Below, piece after piece: positions 1 to 10,286 of a stretch of DNA of 64,000 nucleotides. The position numbers and the translations under genes are program-made. The notes beneath the pieces were generated by a model. It made no database searches, was not told where the DNA came from, and saw only the letters and a program-made list of their open reading frames with translations. Each line of letters begins with the position of its first letter. Position 1 is the first letter of the stretch. This DNA comes from Acidimicrobiaceae bacterium (GTDB lineage Bacteria; Actinomycetota; Acidimicrobiia; Acidimicrobiales; RAAP-2), in NCBI GenBank assembly GCA_003167415.1, contig PMTF01000013.1:38692-102691 (forward strand), read 5' to 3'.

Positions 1-1128
1 GACACCTCGCTGCAGTTCGTGGCCGAACGCGACCTGGCGCGACAATTGGCGGCGACCGACGCCGTGTCGGGCGTCGCGGTGGTGATGGACGTCAAGACCG
101 GCGAGATCCTGGCCGACGCGTCGCTGGCGAACACGAAGTCCCATCCCGGCGTCCTCGGAACCGCTCCGGTCTGGGGGAGCAGCGTCGGAGTGCCGGGGAT
201 CGAGCAGACGATTAGTAATCTCGCCTTCACCCAGACCTACGAACCGGGCTCGGTCTTCAAGATCGTCACCTTTTCCGCGGCGCTGCAGGCCGGACTGATC
301 ACGCCGTCGAGCGTGATCACCGTGCCGTCCTCGGTGGTCGTCGGCGGGCGCTACTTCCACGACGCCGAACAACACCCGCTCGAACACCTCACCGCGACCC
401 AGGTGCTCGCGCTCTCGTCCAACATCGGCACTTACGAGATCGGCACGCGTGTCGGCGAAAACGGTCTTTTGGGCCAAGTCGAGCGATTGGGCTTCGGCCA
501 GCCGACGAGCGTCGACTTCCCGGGCCAGTCACCCGGTCTGCTGGTGAATACCGCCAATTGGTACGCCAGCGACCAAGTTGCGTTACCCATCGGTCAGGTC
601 GACGCTGTGCCGCCAATACAAATCCTCGACGCCTACAACGCCATCGCGAACGGCGGCGTCTTCGTGGAACCGAAACTGGTCCGCGGGTACGTGTACGCGA
701 ACGGCGCCGTCCGGGCCACGCCCTCGAGCGCGAAGCGTGTGGCGATAAGTCCGAACGTGTCGGCCACGATGGTCAAGATGCTCGAGCAGGTCGTACTGTC
801 GGGCACCGGCACCAACGCCATCATCCCCGGCTACAGCGTGGCCGGCAAAACCGGCACCGCCACTATGCCCTATCCCGGGAAGGACAAACTCCTGGTCGGG
901 GATTACAACGCCAGTTTCGTGGGATTCGCCCCCGCGAACAATCCGGTACTGTCGATGATCGTGGTGGTGGAGCGTCCCGAAACGACGATTTTCGGTGGTG
1001 CCGTGGCCGCACCAATCTTCCAAGAGGTCATGTCCTACGCGTTACACCACTACAACATCCCTTCGAACGGTACGTACCAGAAGCCGCTCAAGGGCGCCGG
1101 TGCCTCGATCTCCTCGGACGTGACCTGA
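1..1128 (+). CDS. ftsI: Peptidoglycan D,D-transpeptidase FtsI / PBP, C-terminal part (5' end outside window)
   Basis: Frame open from base 1; SVFK (SxxK), SSN and KTGT transpeptidase motifs; next to murE. Confidence 0.9.
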   Translation, partial: DTSLQFVAERDLARQLAATDAVSGVAVVMDVKTGEILADASLANTKSHPGVLGTAPVWGSSVGVPGIEQTISNLAFTQTYEPGSVFKIVTFSAALQAGLITPSSVITVPSSVVVGGRYFHDAEQHPLEHLTATQVLALSSNIGTYEIGTRVGENGLLGQVERLGFGQPTSVDFPGQSPGLLVNTANWYASDQVALPIGQVDAVPPIQILDAYNAIANGGVFVEPKLVRGYVYANGAVRATPSSAKRVAISPNVSATMVKMLEQVVLSGTGTNAIIPGYSVAGKTGTATMPYPGKDKLLVGDYNASFVGFAPANNPVLSMIVVVERPETTIFGGAVAAPIFQEVMSYALHHYNIPSNGTYQKPLKGAGASISSDVT

Positions 1129-2525
1129 TGCAGTTGGGCGACATCCTGGACGATCTCAGCCTTGACGTGGCGACGGGGGGCCTTGAGATCACGCACGTCG
1201 ATATTGATTCGCGCGACTGCGTTCCCGGTTCACTCTTTTTCGCCCTACCCGGTTCGTCGAGCAACGGGGTGAACTTCGCCGCCGACGCCGTCCGTCGCGG
1301 TGCGCTGTGCGTCGTCGCCAGTACTCGCGTCGACGTCGCGGCACCGGTCGTGGTCGTGCCGGCGACGCAACTGACCGCGCTGTGCGCGCACGCCAGCGCC
1401 GCCGTGGTGGGACATCCCGAGACCAAGACTCGTCTGGTCGCCGTCACCGGTACCAACGGCAAAACCAGCGTGACCACGATTGTCGGGGAACTGGCTCGGG
1501 CCCTGTCGTGGAACGGCGCCAACATCGGCACGCTGACCAATGAACGCACCACGCCGGCCGCGCCCGAACTGTTCCGCACCCTGGCCTCGCTGGTGGAGGA
1601 CTTCGATCCATTGGTCCAAAGCTCGGTCGTGGCGATGGAGGTGTCGAGTCACGCCATGAGTCAGCACCGCGTCGACGGACTGGAGTTCACCGTCGCCGCG
1701 TTCACGAACCTCAGTCACGAACACCTCGACTACCACGGCTCGATGGAGGAGTACTTCGTGGTGAAGTCGCGTCTCTTCACTCCCGAACACTCGCATCGCG
1801 CCGTTATATGGGGCGACGACCCCTACGGCGAACGACTCGCCACCTCGACGACGCTGCCCGTGACCCGGGTCTCGCGCCGTGACGCCACCGACGTCGAGAC
1901 CACGCTCAAGGGGACGACCTTCTTTTGGCGCCGGCACCTCGTGAACTCCGCGTTGCTCGGTGACTACAACGTCGACAACTCCCTCATCGCCATGACCATC
2001 ATGAGCGTGCTGGGGGCCGACGACGCCGCGATCGCTGCCGCGATGGGGGAGGTCTCGTCCATTTCTGGTCGTTTCGACGTGGTGCGAGGAACCGACGTCA
2101 CGGTCATCGTGGACTACGCACACACGCCGGAAGGTCTGCGCCGTCTCTTGGAGGACGTGCGCGAAATGATGCCCGAGGGCCGCGTCATCACGGTATTCGG
2201 TTGCGGGGGCGACCGCGACCGCGCCAAGCGGTCCGAGATGGGCCTCGTCGCCTCGACCTTCTCGGACGTGACGTTCGTCACCTCCGACAATCCTCGTTCC
2301 GAGTCACCCGAGTCGATCATCGACGCCATCATGTCGGGCGTCGCGAGCGACGGCCAGGTCGTGCGTGACGCCGACCGGCGCAGTGCGATCTCGCGGGCGC
2401 TCGACGAGGCCGCGCCCGGTGACGTCGTCGTCGTCGCCGGCAAGGGACACGAGACGACGCAGACCATTGGTGACCTGGTCGTGCCCTTCGATGATCGCGT
2501 CGTCGCTCGCGAACTGCTGCGATGA
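1128..2525 (+). CDS. murE: UDP-N-acetylmuramoyl-tripeptide synthetase MurE
   Basis: GTNGKTS Mur ligase ATP motif; DNPRSE motif typical of MurE; start ATG 1128 overlaps ftsI stop. Confidence 0.93.
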   Translation: MQLGDILDDLSLDVATGGLEITHVDIDSRDCVPGSLFFALPGSSSNGVNFAADAVRRGALCVVASTRVDVAAPVVVVPATQLTALCAHASAAVVGHPETKTRLVAVTGTNGKTSVTTIVGELARALSWNGANIGTLTNERTTPAAPELFRTLASLVEDFDPLVQSSVVAMEVSSHAMSQHRVDGLEFTVAAFTNLSHEHLDYHGSMEEYFVVKSRLFTPEHSHRAVIWGDDPYGERLATSTTLPVTRVSRRDATDVETTLKGTTFFWRRHLVNSALLGDYNVDNSLIAMTIMSVLGADDAAIAAAMGEVSSISGRFDVVRGTDVTVIVDYAHTPEGLRRLLEDVREMMPEGRVITVFGCGGDRDRAKRSEMGLVASTFSDVTFVTSDNPRSESPESIIDAIMSGVASDGQVVRDADRRSAISRALDEAAPGDVVVVAGKGHETTQTIGDLVVPFDDRVVARELLR

Positions 2526-2532
2526 GGTACCC

Positions 2533-3567
2533 GTGCTGAGTCTGATGGAGTCCGGAGGCGTGGCCTTTCTCTTTTCGCTGTTCGTCACGCCCCTGTGGAT
2601 CCGATTCCTCACCCGTCGTTCGCTCGGGCAACGGATTCACGAAGACGCACCCTCGACCCACCTCGTCAAGGCCGGCACGCCCACCATGGGTGGCGTCATC
2701 ATCGTCGTGGCGGCGGTCATCGGTTACGCAATGGGTCACGTGGGCACCTCGATCGTCTTCACGCGCAGCGGGTTCTTGGTGTTGGCCGTCATCGTCGCGT
2801 CGGGATTCCTCGGATTCCTCGACGACTACATCGGCATTCGCAACGCACGCAACCTCGGACTCAACAAGCGCGGCAAGCTCGCCGGTCAGTTATTAATCGC
2901 CGCAGTGTTCGCGGTGCTGTCGATTGATTGGGTCCACACCTCGACCAACCTGTCCTTCACCCGTTTCTCATTGCCCGGTTTGAATCTGACGTCGGTCGGG
3001 TGGTTCCTGCTCGCGATGCTGGTGATCATCGCGAGTTCAAACGCGGTGAACCTCACCGACGGTCTCGACGGACTGGCGGCCGGTTCGGGAACGTTCTGCT
3101 TCGGCGTGTTGGCGATCATCGGTTACTGGCAGTTCCGTCACTTCTCGATCTACCACCTGCACGCCGCACTCGATCTCGGTCTCGTCGCCGTCGGTCTGGT
3201 CGGTGCGTGCCTCGGCTTCCTCTGGTGGAACGCGGCGCCGGCGCGCATCATGATGGGCGATACCGGGGCCCTCGCAATCGGCACCGGACTCGGTGCGTTG
3301 TGTCTCTTGATGAACCTCGACCTGTTGTTACCGGTGATCGGCGGACTCTTCGTCGCCGAGACGGCGTCGGTGATCCTCCAGGTGATCAGTTTCCGACTGT
3401 TCGGCCGGCGGATCTTTCGCATAGCGCCCTTTCATCACCACTTGGAAATGCATGATTGGCCCGAATTCACGATCATCGTGCGCCTGTGGATCGTCGCGGG
3501 TCTTCTCGCGATGCTCGGTCTCGGTGTCTTCTACGGCGACTTCTTGAAGATCGCCAAGGTGGTGTGA
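2533..3567 (+). CDS. mraY: Phospho-N-acetylmuramoyl-pentapeptide transferase MraY
   Basis: Polytopic membrane protein; GTPTMGG, NLTDGLDGL, FHHHLE motifs; GTG 2533 or ATG 2545 start. Confidence 0.93.
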   Translation: MLSLMESGGVAFLFSLFVTPLWIRFLTRRSLGQRIHEDAPSTHLVKAGTPTMGGVIIVVAAVIGYAMGHVGTSIVFTRSGFLVLAVIVASGFLGFLDDYIGIRNARNLGLNKRGKLAGQLLIAAVFAVLSIDWVHTSTNLSFTRFSLPGLNLTSVGWFLLAMLVIIASSNAVNLTDGLDGLAAGSGTFCFGVLAIIGYWQFRHFSIYHLHAALDLGLVAVGLVGACLGFLWWNAAPARIMMGDTGALAIGTGLGALCLLMNLDLLLPVIGGLFVAETASVILQVISFRLFGRRIFRIAPFHHHLEMHDWPEFTIIVRLWIVAGLLAMLGLGVFYGDFLKIAKVV

Positions 3568-3569
3568 TC

Positions 3570-4871
3570 GTGGCGATCCGTCAAAAGGACCTGCGTACCG
3601 ATACGCGTCCCCGGCGCGCGGTCCCCGCGAAGCGACCCCAGGAGCGCGGCCTGTTCCAACCCATGCCCCGCGGCGTCGCCAGCGGTCGCGTGCTGTTACT
3701 CGTCACGACGCTGCTCGTCACCTTCGGGACGATTGCGGTGGCTTCGGCCAGCGAAGGTCAAGCGTCGGCCAATGGGGGGACCACGTGGTCGATCATGATT
3801 CACGACCTGGTGTACCTCGGTTTCGGTCTGTTCGCGCTCTACCTCGCGTCACGCGTGCGCCTCGATCGATTGGTACGCGCCGCCCCGCTCCTGATACTTT
3901 TCGGCCTCGGACTCCTGCTCGCCGTGCGCGCCATCGGCGTGACCAGCAACGGTGGTAAACGGTGGCTCAACCTGCACGTGATCTACCTGCAGCCGTCGGA
4001 ACTGTTCAAGCTCTTCACGGTGCTCTTCATCGCGTGGCTGGTCCAGCATCACCACGACGAACTGGGCCATTGGCGTCAGCTCGCGGTGTGGACCCTGCCG
4101 GTCACCTTCGGGTGCGCGCTCATCGTCATCGAGCCCGACATCGGCACCTCCTCGGTGGTGGCGGTGATCGCCTTCGCCATGCTCGCGGTGGGCGGACTCT
4201 CGCGAAAGATGCTCGGACGAATCATGCTCCTCGGCGTCGCCGCCTTCGGGGCCTACGCGGCCTACAAGCCGTATTCGGCTGGGCGGTTGCTGTCGTTCGT
4301 GCACCCGAACACCCATTTACTTGGCAGCGGCTACCAGCTGTTGCAGAGCCGCATCGGTTTGGGCGCCGGCGGCGTCGGGGGTCTCGGCCTCGGCCACAGT
4401 CGTGAGAAGTGGGGGCTACTGCCCAACCCGCATACCGACTTCATCTTCACCATCATCGGTGAGGAGCTAGGACTCATCGGCACGCTGGCGGTGATCGCGT
4501 TGTTCGTCGCCTTCCTCTTCGCGGCGGTGCGCATCGCCCAGCAGTGCACCAACTCGGTCTATCGACTGATCGCGGTCGGGATCACCACCTGGATCGCGGT
4601 GGAAGCGTTGATCAACATCGCGTCGGTCGTCGGCTGGTGGGCCGTCACCGGAATCCCGCTGCCCTTCTTCTCCTACGGCGGGACGGCGTTGATCACCGAA
4701 CTGGCCGCCGTGGGGCTGCTTTACAACATCGCGCACGACCGCACGCACAGCGGCGACGTGACGATCCGCGAACACCGCATCACCAACTTCCGAGAGACCC
4801 TTGAACGAAAAACCGTCCCCCGTCCGGCGCCCCGCTCGCGCTCGATGAACGATCCGCGCCGGACCCGCTAA
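3570..4871 (+). CDS. ftsW: Cell division SEDS-family glycosyltransferase FtsW
   Basis: SEDS family; LQPSELFK, HTDFIF, GIPLPFFSYGG motifs; GTG start. Confidence 0.92.
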   Translation: MAIRQKDLRTDTRPRRAVPAKRPQERGLFQPMPRGVASGRVLLLVTTLLVTFGTIAVASASEGQASANGGTTWSIMIHDLVYLGFGLFALYLASRVRLDRLVRAAPLLILFGLGLLLAVRAIGVTSNGGKRWLNLHVIYLQPSELFKLFTVLFIAWLVQHHHDELGHWRQLAVWTLPVTFGCALIVIEPDIGTSSVVAVIAFAMLAVGGLSRKMLGRIMLLGVAAFGAYAAYKPYSAGRLLSFVHPNTHLLGSGYQLLQSRIGLGAGGVGGLGLGHSREKWGLLPNPHTDFIFTIIGEELGLIGTLAVIALFVAFLFAAVRIAQQCTNSVYRLIAVGITTWIAVEALINIASVVGWWAVTGIPLPFFSYGGTALITELAAVGLLYNIAHDRTHSGDVTIREHRITNFRETLERKTVPRPAPRSRSMNDPRRTR

Positions 4872-5989
4872 TGGCCGGCCCCATCGTCATCACCGGGGGT
4901 GGGACGGGGGGAGGAATCTTTCCCATGGTCGCGATCGCCGACCAGTTGCGCGTGCTCGGCATCGACGCCAGCGACCTTCGTTTCGTGGGGAGTCGACGCG
5001 GACAGGAGTCGACCTTGTTGGCCCCCAGCGACGTGGCGCTCACGCTGTTACCCGGTCGTGGCTTTCGTCGCTCGATCGTCCCGGACGCACTCCGACAGAA
5101 TCTCGAAGCCGCCGGGTCCTTGGCCCGGGCGGTGATGATGGCGCTGACCAAGATTCGCCAGTGGCGACCATCGGTCGTGGTGTCCCTGGGTGGCTACGCC
5201 TCGTTCGCGACGTCCCTGGCGGCCGTCGTGTGGCGACGCCCGCTGGTGCTGGTGCAACTGGACGCCGAACCGGGCGCCGCGCAACGACTGTTCACGCGCT
5301 TCGCACGCGCTCGATGTTGTGCCTTTCCCTCGAGCGATCCCAAGGCCGTCGTGACGGGTACGCCCCTTCGCGAGAGCATCGTCTCGGTCGATCGTTCCGA
5401 GGAGTCACGACGGGCGGCGCGCGCGACGATCGATCCGCCGATCGACGGCGATCGAACGGTCGTCGTGGTGATGACCGGCTCACTCGGCTCGACGCGTGTC
5501 AATCAGGCGGTGAGTGAACTGGCGCGGCGCTGGTCCCCTCGACGCGATCGAACGATTCTTCACGTGGCCGGACGACGCGACCTTGACGTCGTGCGCGCCG
5601 ACGCTCCCGTGACCGACGGTCTCGACTATCGGATCCTCGAATTCGGCGACATGACCGAGCTCTGGGCCGTCGCGGACGTGGCGATCTGTCGCGCCGGCGC
5701 GTCGACCGTCGCTGAGTTGACGACGCTCGGGATTCCCTCCGTACTGGTGCCCTTGCCGCACGCGCCCGGTGATCACCAGATGAAGAACGCCCTGGTGGTC
5801 GTCGAGGCCGGGGGCGCTCGACTCGTCCTGGATGCCGAGTGCACCGGCGCCAAACTCGATGACGTGTTGGTCACGATGACGGCGCCCGAAGCGCTCGATT
5901 CAATGGGGCGCGCGGCGAGAACCTTAGGCCGAAGTGACGGGGCCGTCGAGATCGCGCGGGTCGTCGCCCAAGTGCGTGGTCCGTCGTGA
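4871..5989 (+). CDS. murG: UDP-GlcNAc:lipid I GlcNAc transferase MurG
   Basis: N-terminal GGGTGGGIFP glycine-rich motif; C-terminal CRAGASTVAEL and HQMKNA motifs. Confidence 0.92.
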   Translation: MAGPIVITGGGTGGGIFPMVAIADQLRVLGIDASDLRFVGSRRGQESTLLAPSDVALTLLPGRGFRRSIVPDALRQNLEAAGSLARAVMMALTKIRQWRPSVVVSLGGYASFATSLAAVVWRRPLVLVQLDAEPGAAQRLFTRFARARCCAFPSSDPKAVVTGTPLRESIVSVDRSEESRRAARATIDPPIDGDRTVVVVMTGSLGSTRVNQAVSELARRWSPRRDRTILHVAGRRDLDVVRADAPVTDGLDYRILEFGDMTELWAVADVAICRAGASTVAELTTLGIPSVLVPLPHAPGDHQMKNALVVVEAGGARLVLDAECTGAKLDDVLVTMTAPEALDSMGRAARTLGRSDGAVEIARVVAQVRGPS

Positions 5990-7344
5990 ACGTGTTCGAG
6001 CCGGGCGTTCGGGTCCACGTCGTGGGCGTCGGCGGCGCGGGCATGAGCGGCCTGGCTCGGCTCCTCGTCGAGTCCGGCGCCGTGGTGAGCGGCAGCGACC
6101 TCGCCGACTCGGCCGTGCTCGAAGAGTTGCGCGCGATTGGCGTGACGGTCGCGGTCGGACACGAGGCGGTGAACGTCGCTCACGCCGACGTCGTGGTGTG
6201 GTCCCCGGCCGTGGCCCGTGACAACGCGGAACTGGTGGCGGCGCGCGAAGGCGGCGCGACGCTCCTGTCGCGCGCCGAGGTCCTGGCCGAACTGGCGACG
6301 GCGCGTCCGGTCATCGGTCTCACCGGTACCCACGGCAAGACGACCGCTGCCTCGATGATGGCCCACGTGCTGGCCGCCGACGGGCGCGACGCCGGGCGAC
6401 TCCTCGGCGCCGAGGTGCTCGGGGTCGGGGCCAACGGCCACTGGGGAAGCGACGGGGTCGTCCTCGAAGTCGACGAAAGCTACGGGACGTTCGCCCTCGT
6501 GCATCCGCACGCCCTGGGGCTGCTGAACGTCGAGGCCGACCACCTCGATCACTACGGCACGCTGGGGGCCCTCGAGCACGCCTTCGCCGAGTTACTTGAT
6601 CGCACCGACGGGCCCGTCGTCATCTGGAGTGACGACCCGGGCTGTCAGCGCGTGGCGACCATCGCCCATCGCCAAGTGGTTCGCGTCGGCACCGGTGACG
6701 CGCCGTGGCGGGCGGACGACGTCGAGGTCACGCGACACCAGGCTCGTTTCATTCTTCACGGACCGGCGACCGAGATGCGCGTGACCCTCCACGTGACCGG
6801 CGTCCACAACGTCGCTGACGCGGCGGTAGCGGCGGTCCTGGCGATAGAACTCGGGGTGTCACCCGACGCGATCCGCGCGGGACTGGCCAACTTTCGCGGG
6901 GCGCCGCGCCGTTTCGAACGGTTGGGTTCGTGGCGCGGGGTGGACGTCTACGAGAGTTACGCGCACTTGCCCGGTGAGATTCGAGCGATCCTCAGCGCGA
7001 CGCGCGCCGCCGGTTACGAACGAATCACCGCGGTCTTTCAACCCCATCGAGTGACGCGCACGCTCTCTTTGGTCGAGGACTTCGCGCCGGCCTTCGACCT
7101 CGCCTCGGCCGTCATCGTGACCGACATCTACACCGCCGGGGAACCGAATCCCACCGGCGTCACCGGCCAAGTGATCGCTGAGGCCATTCGGCGACGCGGC
7201 GCCGGCGTGGCGACGACGTACTGCAAGTCGATCGACGACGTTCCGGACGCGCTCGAAATCCTCCACGAGGACAGTGACGTCGTGGTGTTGCTCGGCGCGG
7301 GTGACGTGGCCGCGGTCGCCCCGAAACTCCGAGGTATGAGCTGA
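5986..7344 (+). CDS. murC: UDP-N-acetylmuramate-L-alanine ligase MurC
   Basis: VGGAGMSGLA N-terminus, GTHGKTT ATP motif, position after murG. Confidence 0.9.
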   Translation: MNVFEPGVRVHVVGVGGAGMSGLARLLVESGAVVSGSDLADSAVLEELRAIGVTVAVGHEAVNVAHADVVVWSPAVARDNAELVAAREGGATLLSRAEVLAELATARPVIGLTGTHGKTTAASMMAHVLAADGRDAGRLLGAEVLGVGANGHWGSDGVVLEVDESYGTFALVHPHALGLLNVEADHLDHYGTLGALEHAFAELLDRTDGPVVIWSDDPGCQRVATIAHRQVVRVGTGDAPWRADDVEVTRHQARFILHGPATEMRVTLHVTGVHNVADAAVAAVLAIELGVSPDAIRAGLANFRGAPRRFERLGSWRGVDVYESYAHLPGEIRAILSATRAAGYERITAVFQPHRVTRTLSLVEDFAPAFDLASAVIVTDIYTAGEPNPTGVTGQVIAEAIRRRGAGVATTYCKSIDDVPDALEILHEDSDVVVLLGAGDVAAVAPKLRGMS

Positions 7345-8252
7345 TGTCGCTCGAAGAGCTCGTCGAGGTTGGCGGCGCGCGGGTGAAAGAGCACGCGCCC
7401 TTCGGGGCGCGCACCACCTATCGGGTCGGCGGCACCGTGCGCGCCCTGGTGACGCTGTCGTCGGTGGCCGATCTCGAGGAGTTGGGTCCCTCGATGTTGA
7501 CCAGCGGACTGGCGATGTTCGTGCTCGGCAACGGTTCGAACCTGTTGGTCGCCGACGGCGAGCACGAAGTCCTCGGGGTCCACCTGGTGGGGGAGTTCGA
7601 GGAACTACGCACGCGCGACGAAGACGACGTGGTCGTCGTCGACGCGGGCGCCGGTTTGGACCTCCCCATCGCCGCTCGTCGACTCGCCAAATCGGGCGTC
7701 GTCGGATTCGAATGGGCGGTCGGTGTGCCCGGGAGCTTCGGGGGAGCGGCGGTGATGAACGCCGGGGGTCACGGTTCGGACATGAATGAGTCCCTGGTCT
7801 CGGTCACGGTCTGGCACGACGGCGCGACGCGAACGTGGTCCAAGGAACTGTTGGACTACGGCTATCGCGCGAGTTCTCTTCGCAGTGACGATCTCGTGAC
7901 GGCGGTGCGGTTGCACCTGCGCGCCGGTGACAGCGAGGTGGCCCAAGAACGGATCCGCGAGATCGTTCGGTGGCGGCGCGAACACCAACCCGGCGGCGCC
8001 AACGCGGGCAGCGCCTTTCGCAATCCCGAGAACGATTTCGCCGGCCGGCTCATCGAAGCGGCCGGCTGCAAGGGACTGCGAATCGGGACCGCGGCCATCT
8101 CGGAGAAGCACGCGAATTTCATCATCGCCGACGCCGACGGACGCGCGAACGACGTCTATGAAGTGCTCAGCACCGTTCGCGAGTTGGTGCGCGAGTCCTG
8201 CGGAGTCGAACTGGTGAGCGAGCACCGATTCCTCGGATTCGAGACCTCGTGA
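7344..8252 (+). CDS. murB: UDP-N-acetylenolpyruvoylglucosamine reductase MurB
   Basis: TTYRVGG, GNGSNLLVADG, GVPGSFGGAAVMNAGGHG motifs. Confidence 0.93.
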   Translation: MSLEELVEVGGARVKEHAPFGARTTYRVGGTVRALVTLSSVADLEELGPSMLTSGLAMFVLGNGSNLLVADGEHEVLGVHLVGEFEELRTRDEDDVVVVDAGAGLDLPIAARRLAKSGVVGFEWAVGVPGSFGGAAVMNAGGHGSDMNESLVSVTVWHDGATRTWSKELLDYGYRASSLRSDDLVTAVRLHLRAGDSEVAQERIREIVRWRREHQPGGANAGSAFRNPENDFAGRLIEAAGCKGLRIGTAAISEKHANFIIADADGRANDVYEVLSTVRELVRESCGVELVSEHRFLGFETS

Positions 8253-9082
8253 GTCGCGCCACGCGCAGCGCGCGCGACGTCACGAACGCCGTGCCGACGC
8301 GACCGCGCGAGCCTCGGGTCGACCCGAGAGGACGCCGGGCGGCCAACGAAACGTCGCCCCAACCTCGGCGGCGGCGCTTCCGATTCATCCAATACACGAT
8401 GGTCACGGTGTTGGTCCTCGCCACGCTCGCCGTCGCGGGGGAGTGGGTTCTTCGCCAGTCCTATTTTCGCGTGCAACACATCACCTTCGTCGGCGTGCGT
8501 CACGAACCGCTGGCGCTGGTGATCGCCGCGTCCGGTCTCGAGGCCCACCCGACGATGATCGACGTCAACGACTCGACGGTGAAGGCGAACCTGGCGCAGT
8601 TCGCCTGGATTGACTCGGTGCACCTCACCAAGCACTGGCCCAATACCGTCGTCGTCACCGTTCACGAAAGCACCGCGGTCGCCGTGGCGTTCAACGCCCG
8701 ACACGTGCTGGAGTACGTGAGTCGCCAAGGACGCGACCTGGGCTCGGCGCCGCGGCGCGCGAACCTGCCCACCTTGCAGTTCGTGCGTCCGCGCAACGCG
8801 GTGTGGCCGTTCAGCCGCGCGGGTCGTTCCGCGGCGTTCGTCGCCGCGCAACTGCCACCGGCCTTCAGCGCCCAGGTCTCGATCGTCACCGAGAACGATC
8901 ACGGCGTGGTGACCTTGAAGATGACGACGCCGGTGACCTTCATCATCGGACCGCCGACGCAGTTGCACGCCAAATTCGTGGCGATTGCGTCAGTGATAGC
9001 GCACAGCACACTGCGCCCCGGTGACGTCGTCGACGCCACCGTTCCGGGTGAGTTGGCGGTAACCGGAACGCCGCCGTCGTAG
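8249..9082 (+). CDS. ftsQ: Cell division protein FtsQ/DivIB (POTRA)
   Basis: Single TM segment followed by POTRA-like region; position between murB and ftsZ. Confidence 0.8.
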   Translation: MSRATRSARDVTNAVPTRPREPRVDPRGRRAANETSPQPRRRRFRFIQYTMVTVLVLATLAVAGEWVLRQSYFRVQHITFVGVRHEPLALVIAASGLEAHPTMIDVNDSTVKANLAQFAWIDSVHLTKHWPNTVVVTVHESTAVAVAFNARHVLEYVSRQGRDLGSAPRRANLPTLQFVRPRNAVWPFSRAGRSAAFVAAQLPPAFSAQVSIVTENDHGVVTLKMTTPVTFIIGPPTQLHAKFVAIASVIAHSTLRPGDVVDATVPGELAVTGTPPS

Positions 9083-9090
9083 GGCGCCAT

Positions 9091-9119
9091 TTGACCGAAA
9101 ACCAAGGTCTGACTAGCCT
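9091..9119 (+). promoter_or_regulatory. Candidate ftsZ promoter (-35 TTGACC, 17-bp spacer, -10 TAGCCT)
   Basis: TTGACC 9091-9096 and TAGCCT 9114-9119 with exactly 17 bp between, in the ftsQ-ftsZ intergenic. Confidence 0.5.
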
Positions 9120-9197
9120 TCGATGACGTTTGTTCGCCAATGTTCGCTCCTTCGTCAGAGGTGCGACACAATGGAGGAGTCAACCCAAGGGGAGTTC

Positions 9198-10286
9198 ATG
9201 AGTCTCAATCAGAACAATTACCACGCCGTGATCAAAGTCATCGGCGTTGGTGGAGGCGGTGTGAACGCAGTCAATCGCATGATCTCCTCGGGACTTCGCA
9301 ATATCGAATTCATCGCGGCCAATACTGACGCCCAGGCGCTGCTCATGAGCGAGGCCGATCTAAAACTGGACATTGGACGCGAGCTAACCAAGGGACTCGG
9401 GGCCGGGAGCGACCCCGAGATCGGACGCCAGGCCGCCGAGGAACACCGCGGAGAGATCGAAGAGGCCCTGATGGAGACCGACATGGTCTTCATCACCGCC
9501 GGCGAGGGCGGCGGCACCGGTACCGGCGCGGCCCCGGTGGTCGCCGAAGTTGCTCGAGCGCTCGGCATTTTGACGATTGGCGTAGTCACGCGGCCCTTTT
9601 CCTTTGAGGGCAAGCGCCGCGCCACGCAAGCCGAGAAAGGAATCCAGTCCCTTCGCGAGAAGGTCGACACCCTCATCGTCATCCCCAACGACCGCTTGCT
9701 CTCGGTAACCGCAGCCGACACGTCGATGTTGGACGCTTTCAAGATCGCCGATGACGTACTTCTCTCGGCCGTTCGAGGCGTGACCGACCTGATTACCGTG
9801 CCCGGTCTGATCAACACCGACTTCGCCGACGTGAACGCCATCATGCGAAACGCCGGTACCGCCATCATGGGCGTGGGATCTTCCACCGGCGAGGGTCGAG
9901 CCGTGAACGCCGCGCGTGCGGCCATCACCTCGCCGTTGCTGGAAGCGTCCATCGACGGCGCCCGCGGAATCTTGATGAACATCGTGGGTGGACCGGACGT
10001 CACGCTGTCTGAAGTGACCGAGGCCGCCGAGATAATCCACTCGGTCGCTCACCCCGACGCCAACATCATCTTCGGCAGCGTCATCGACGATTCGATCGGC
10101 GACGCGGTGCGAGTCACGGTCATCGCCGCGGGCTTCGACCACAACGCGCCGGCCAAGGTTTCACCGCTCACGACGTCCGAGCCCTCCATGACCGAAGGTC
10201 CCCGCAGCGACATCTTCACCAGCACCACCAATGACGACTTCTTCGACGTCGGTGGCGATGACGATCTCCCCAGCTTCCTCCGCTGA
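9198..10286 (+). CDS. ftsZ: Cell division GTPase FtsZ
   Basis: [11 protein letters not shown] tubulin signature; C-terminal DDDLPSFLR conserved peptide; SD AAGGGGAG. Confidence 0.97.
   Translation: MSLNQNNYHAVIKVIGVGGGGVNAVNRMISSGLRNIEFIAANTDAQALLMSEADLKLDIGRELTKGLGAGSDPEIGRQAAEEHRGEIEEALMETDMVFITAGEGGGTGTGAAPVVAEVARALGILTIGVVTRPFSFEGKRRATQAEKGIQSLREKVDTLIVIPNDRLLSVTAADTSMLDAFKIADDVLLSAVRGVTDLITVPGLINTDFADVNAIMRNAGTAIMGVGSSTGEGRAVNAARAAITSPLLEASIDGARGILMNIVGGPDVTLSEVTEAAEIIHSVAHPDANIIFGSVIDDSIGDAVRVTVIAAGFDHNAPAKVSPLTTSEPSMTEGPRSDIFTSTTNDDFFDVGGDDDLPSFLR

Noticed and set aside
1245-2123. 292-aa antisense ORF inside murE
   Set aside because: H/R/G-rich shadow translation with no domain signature.
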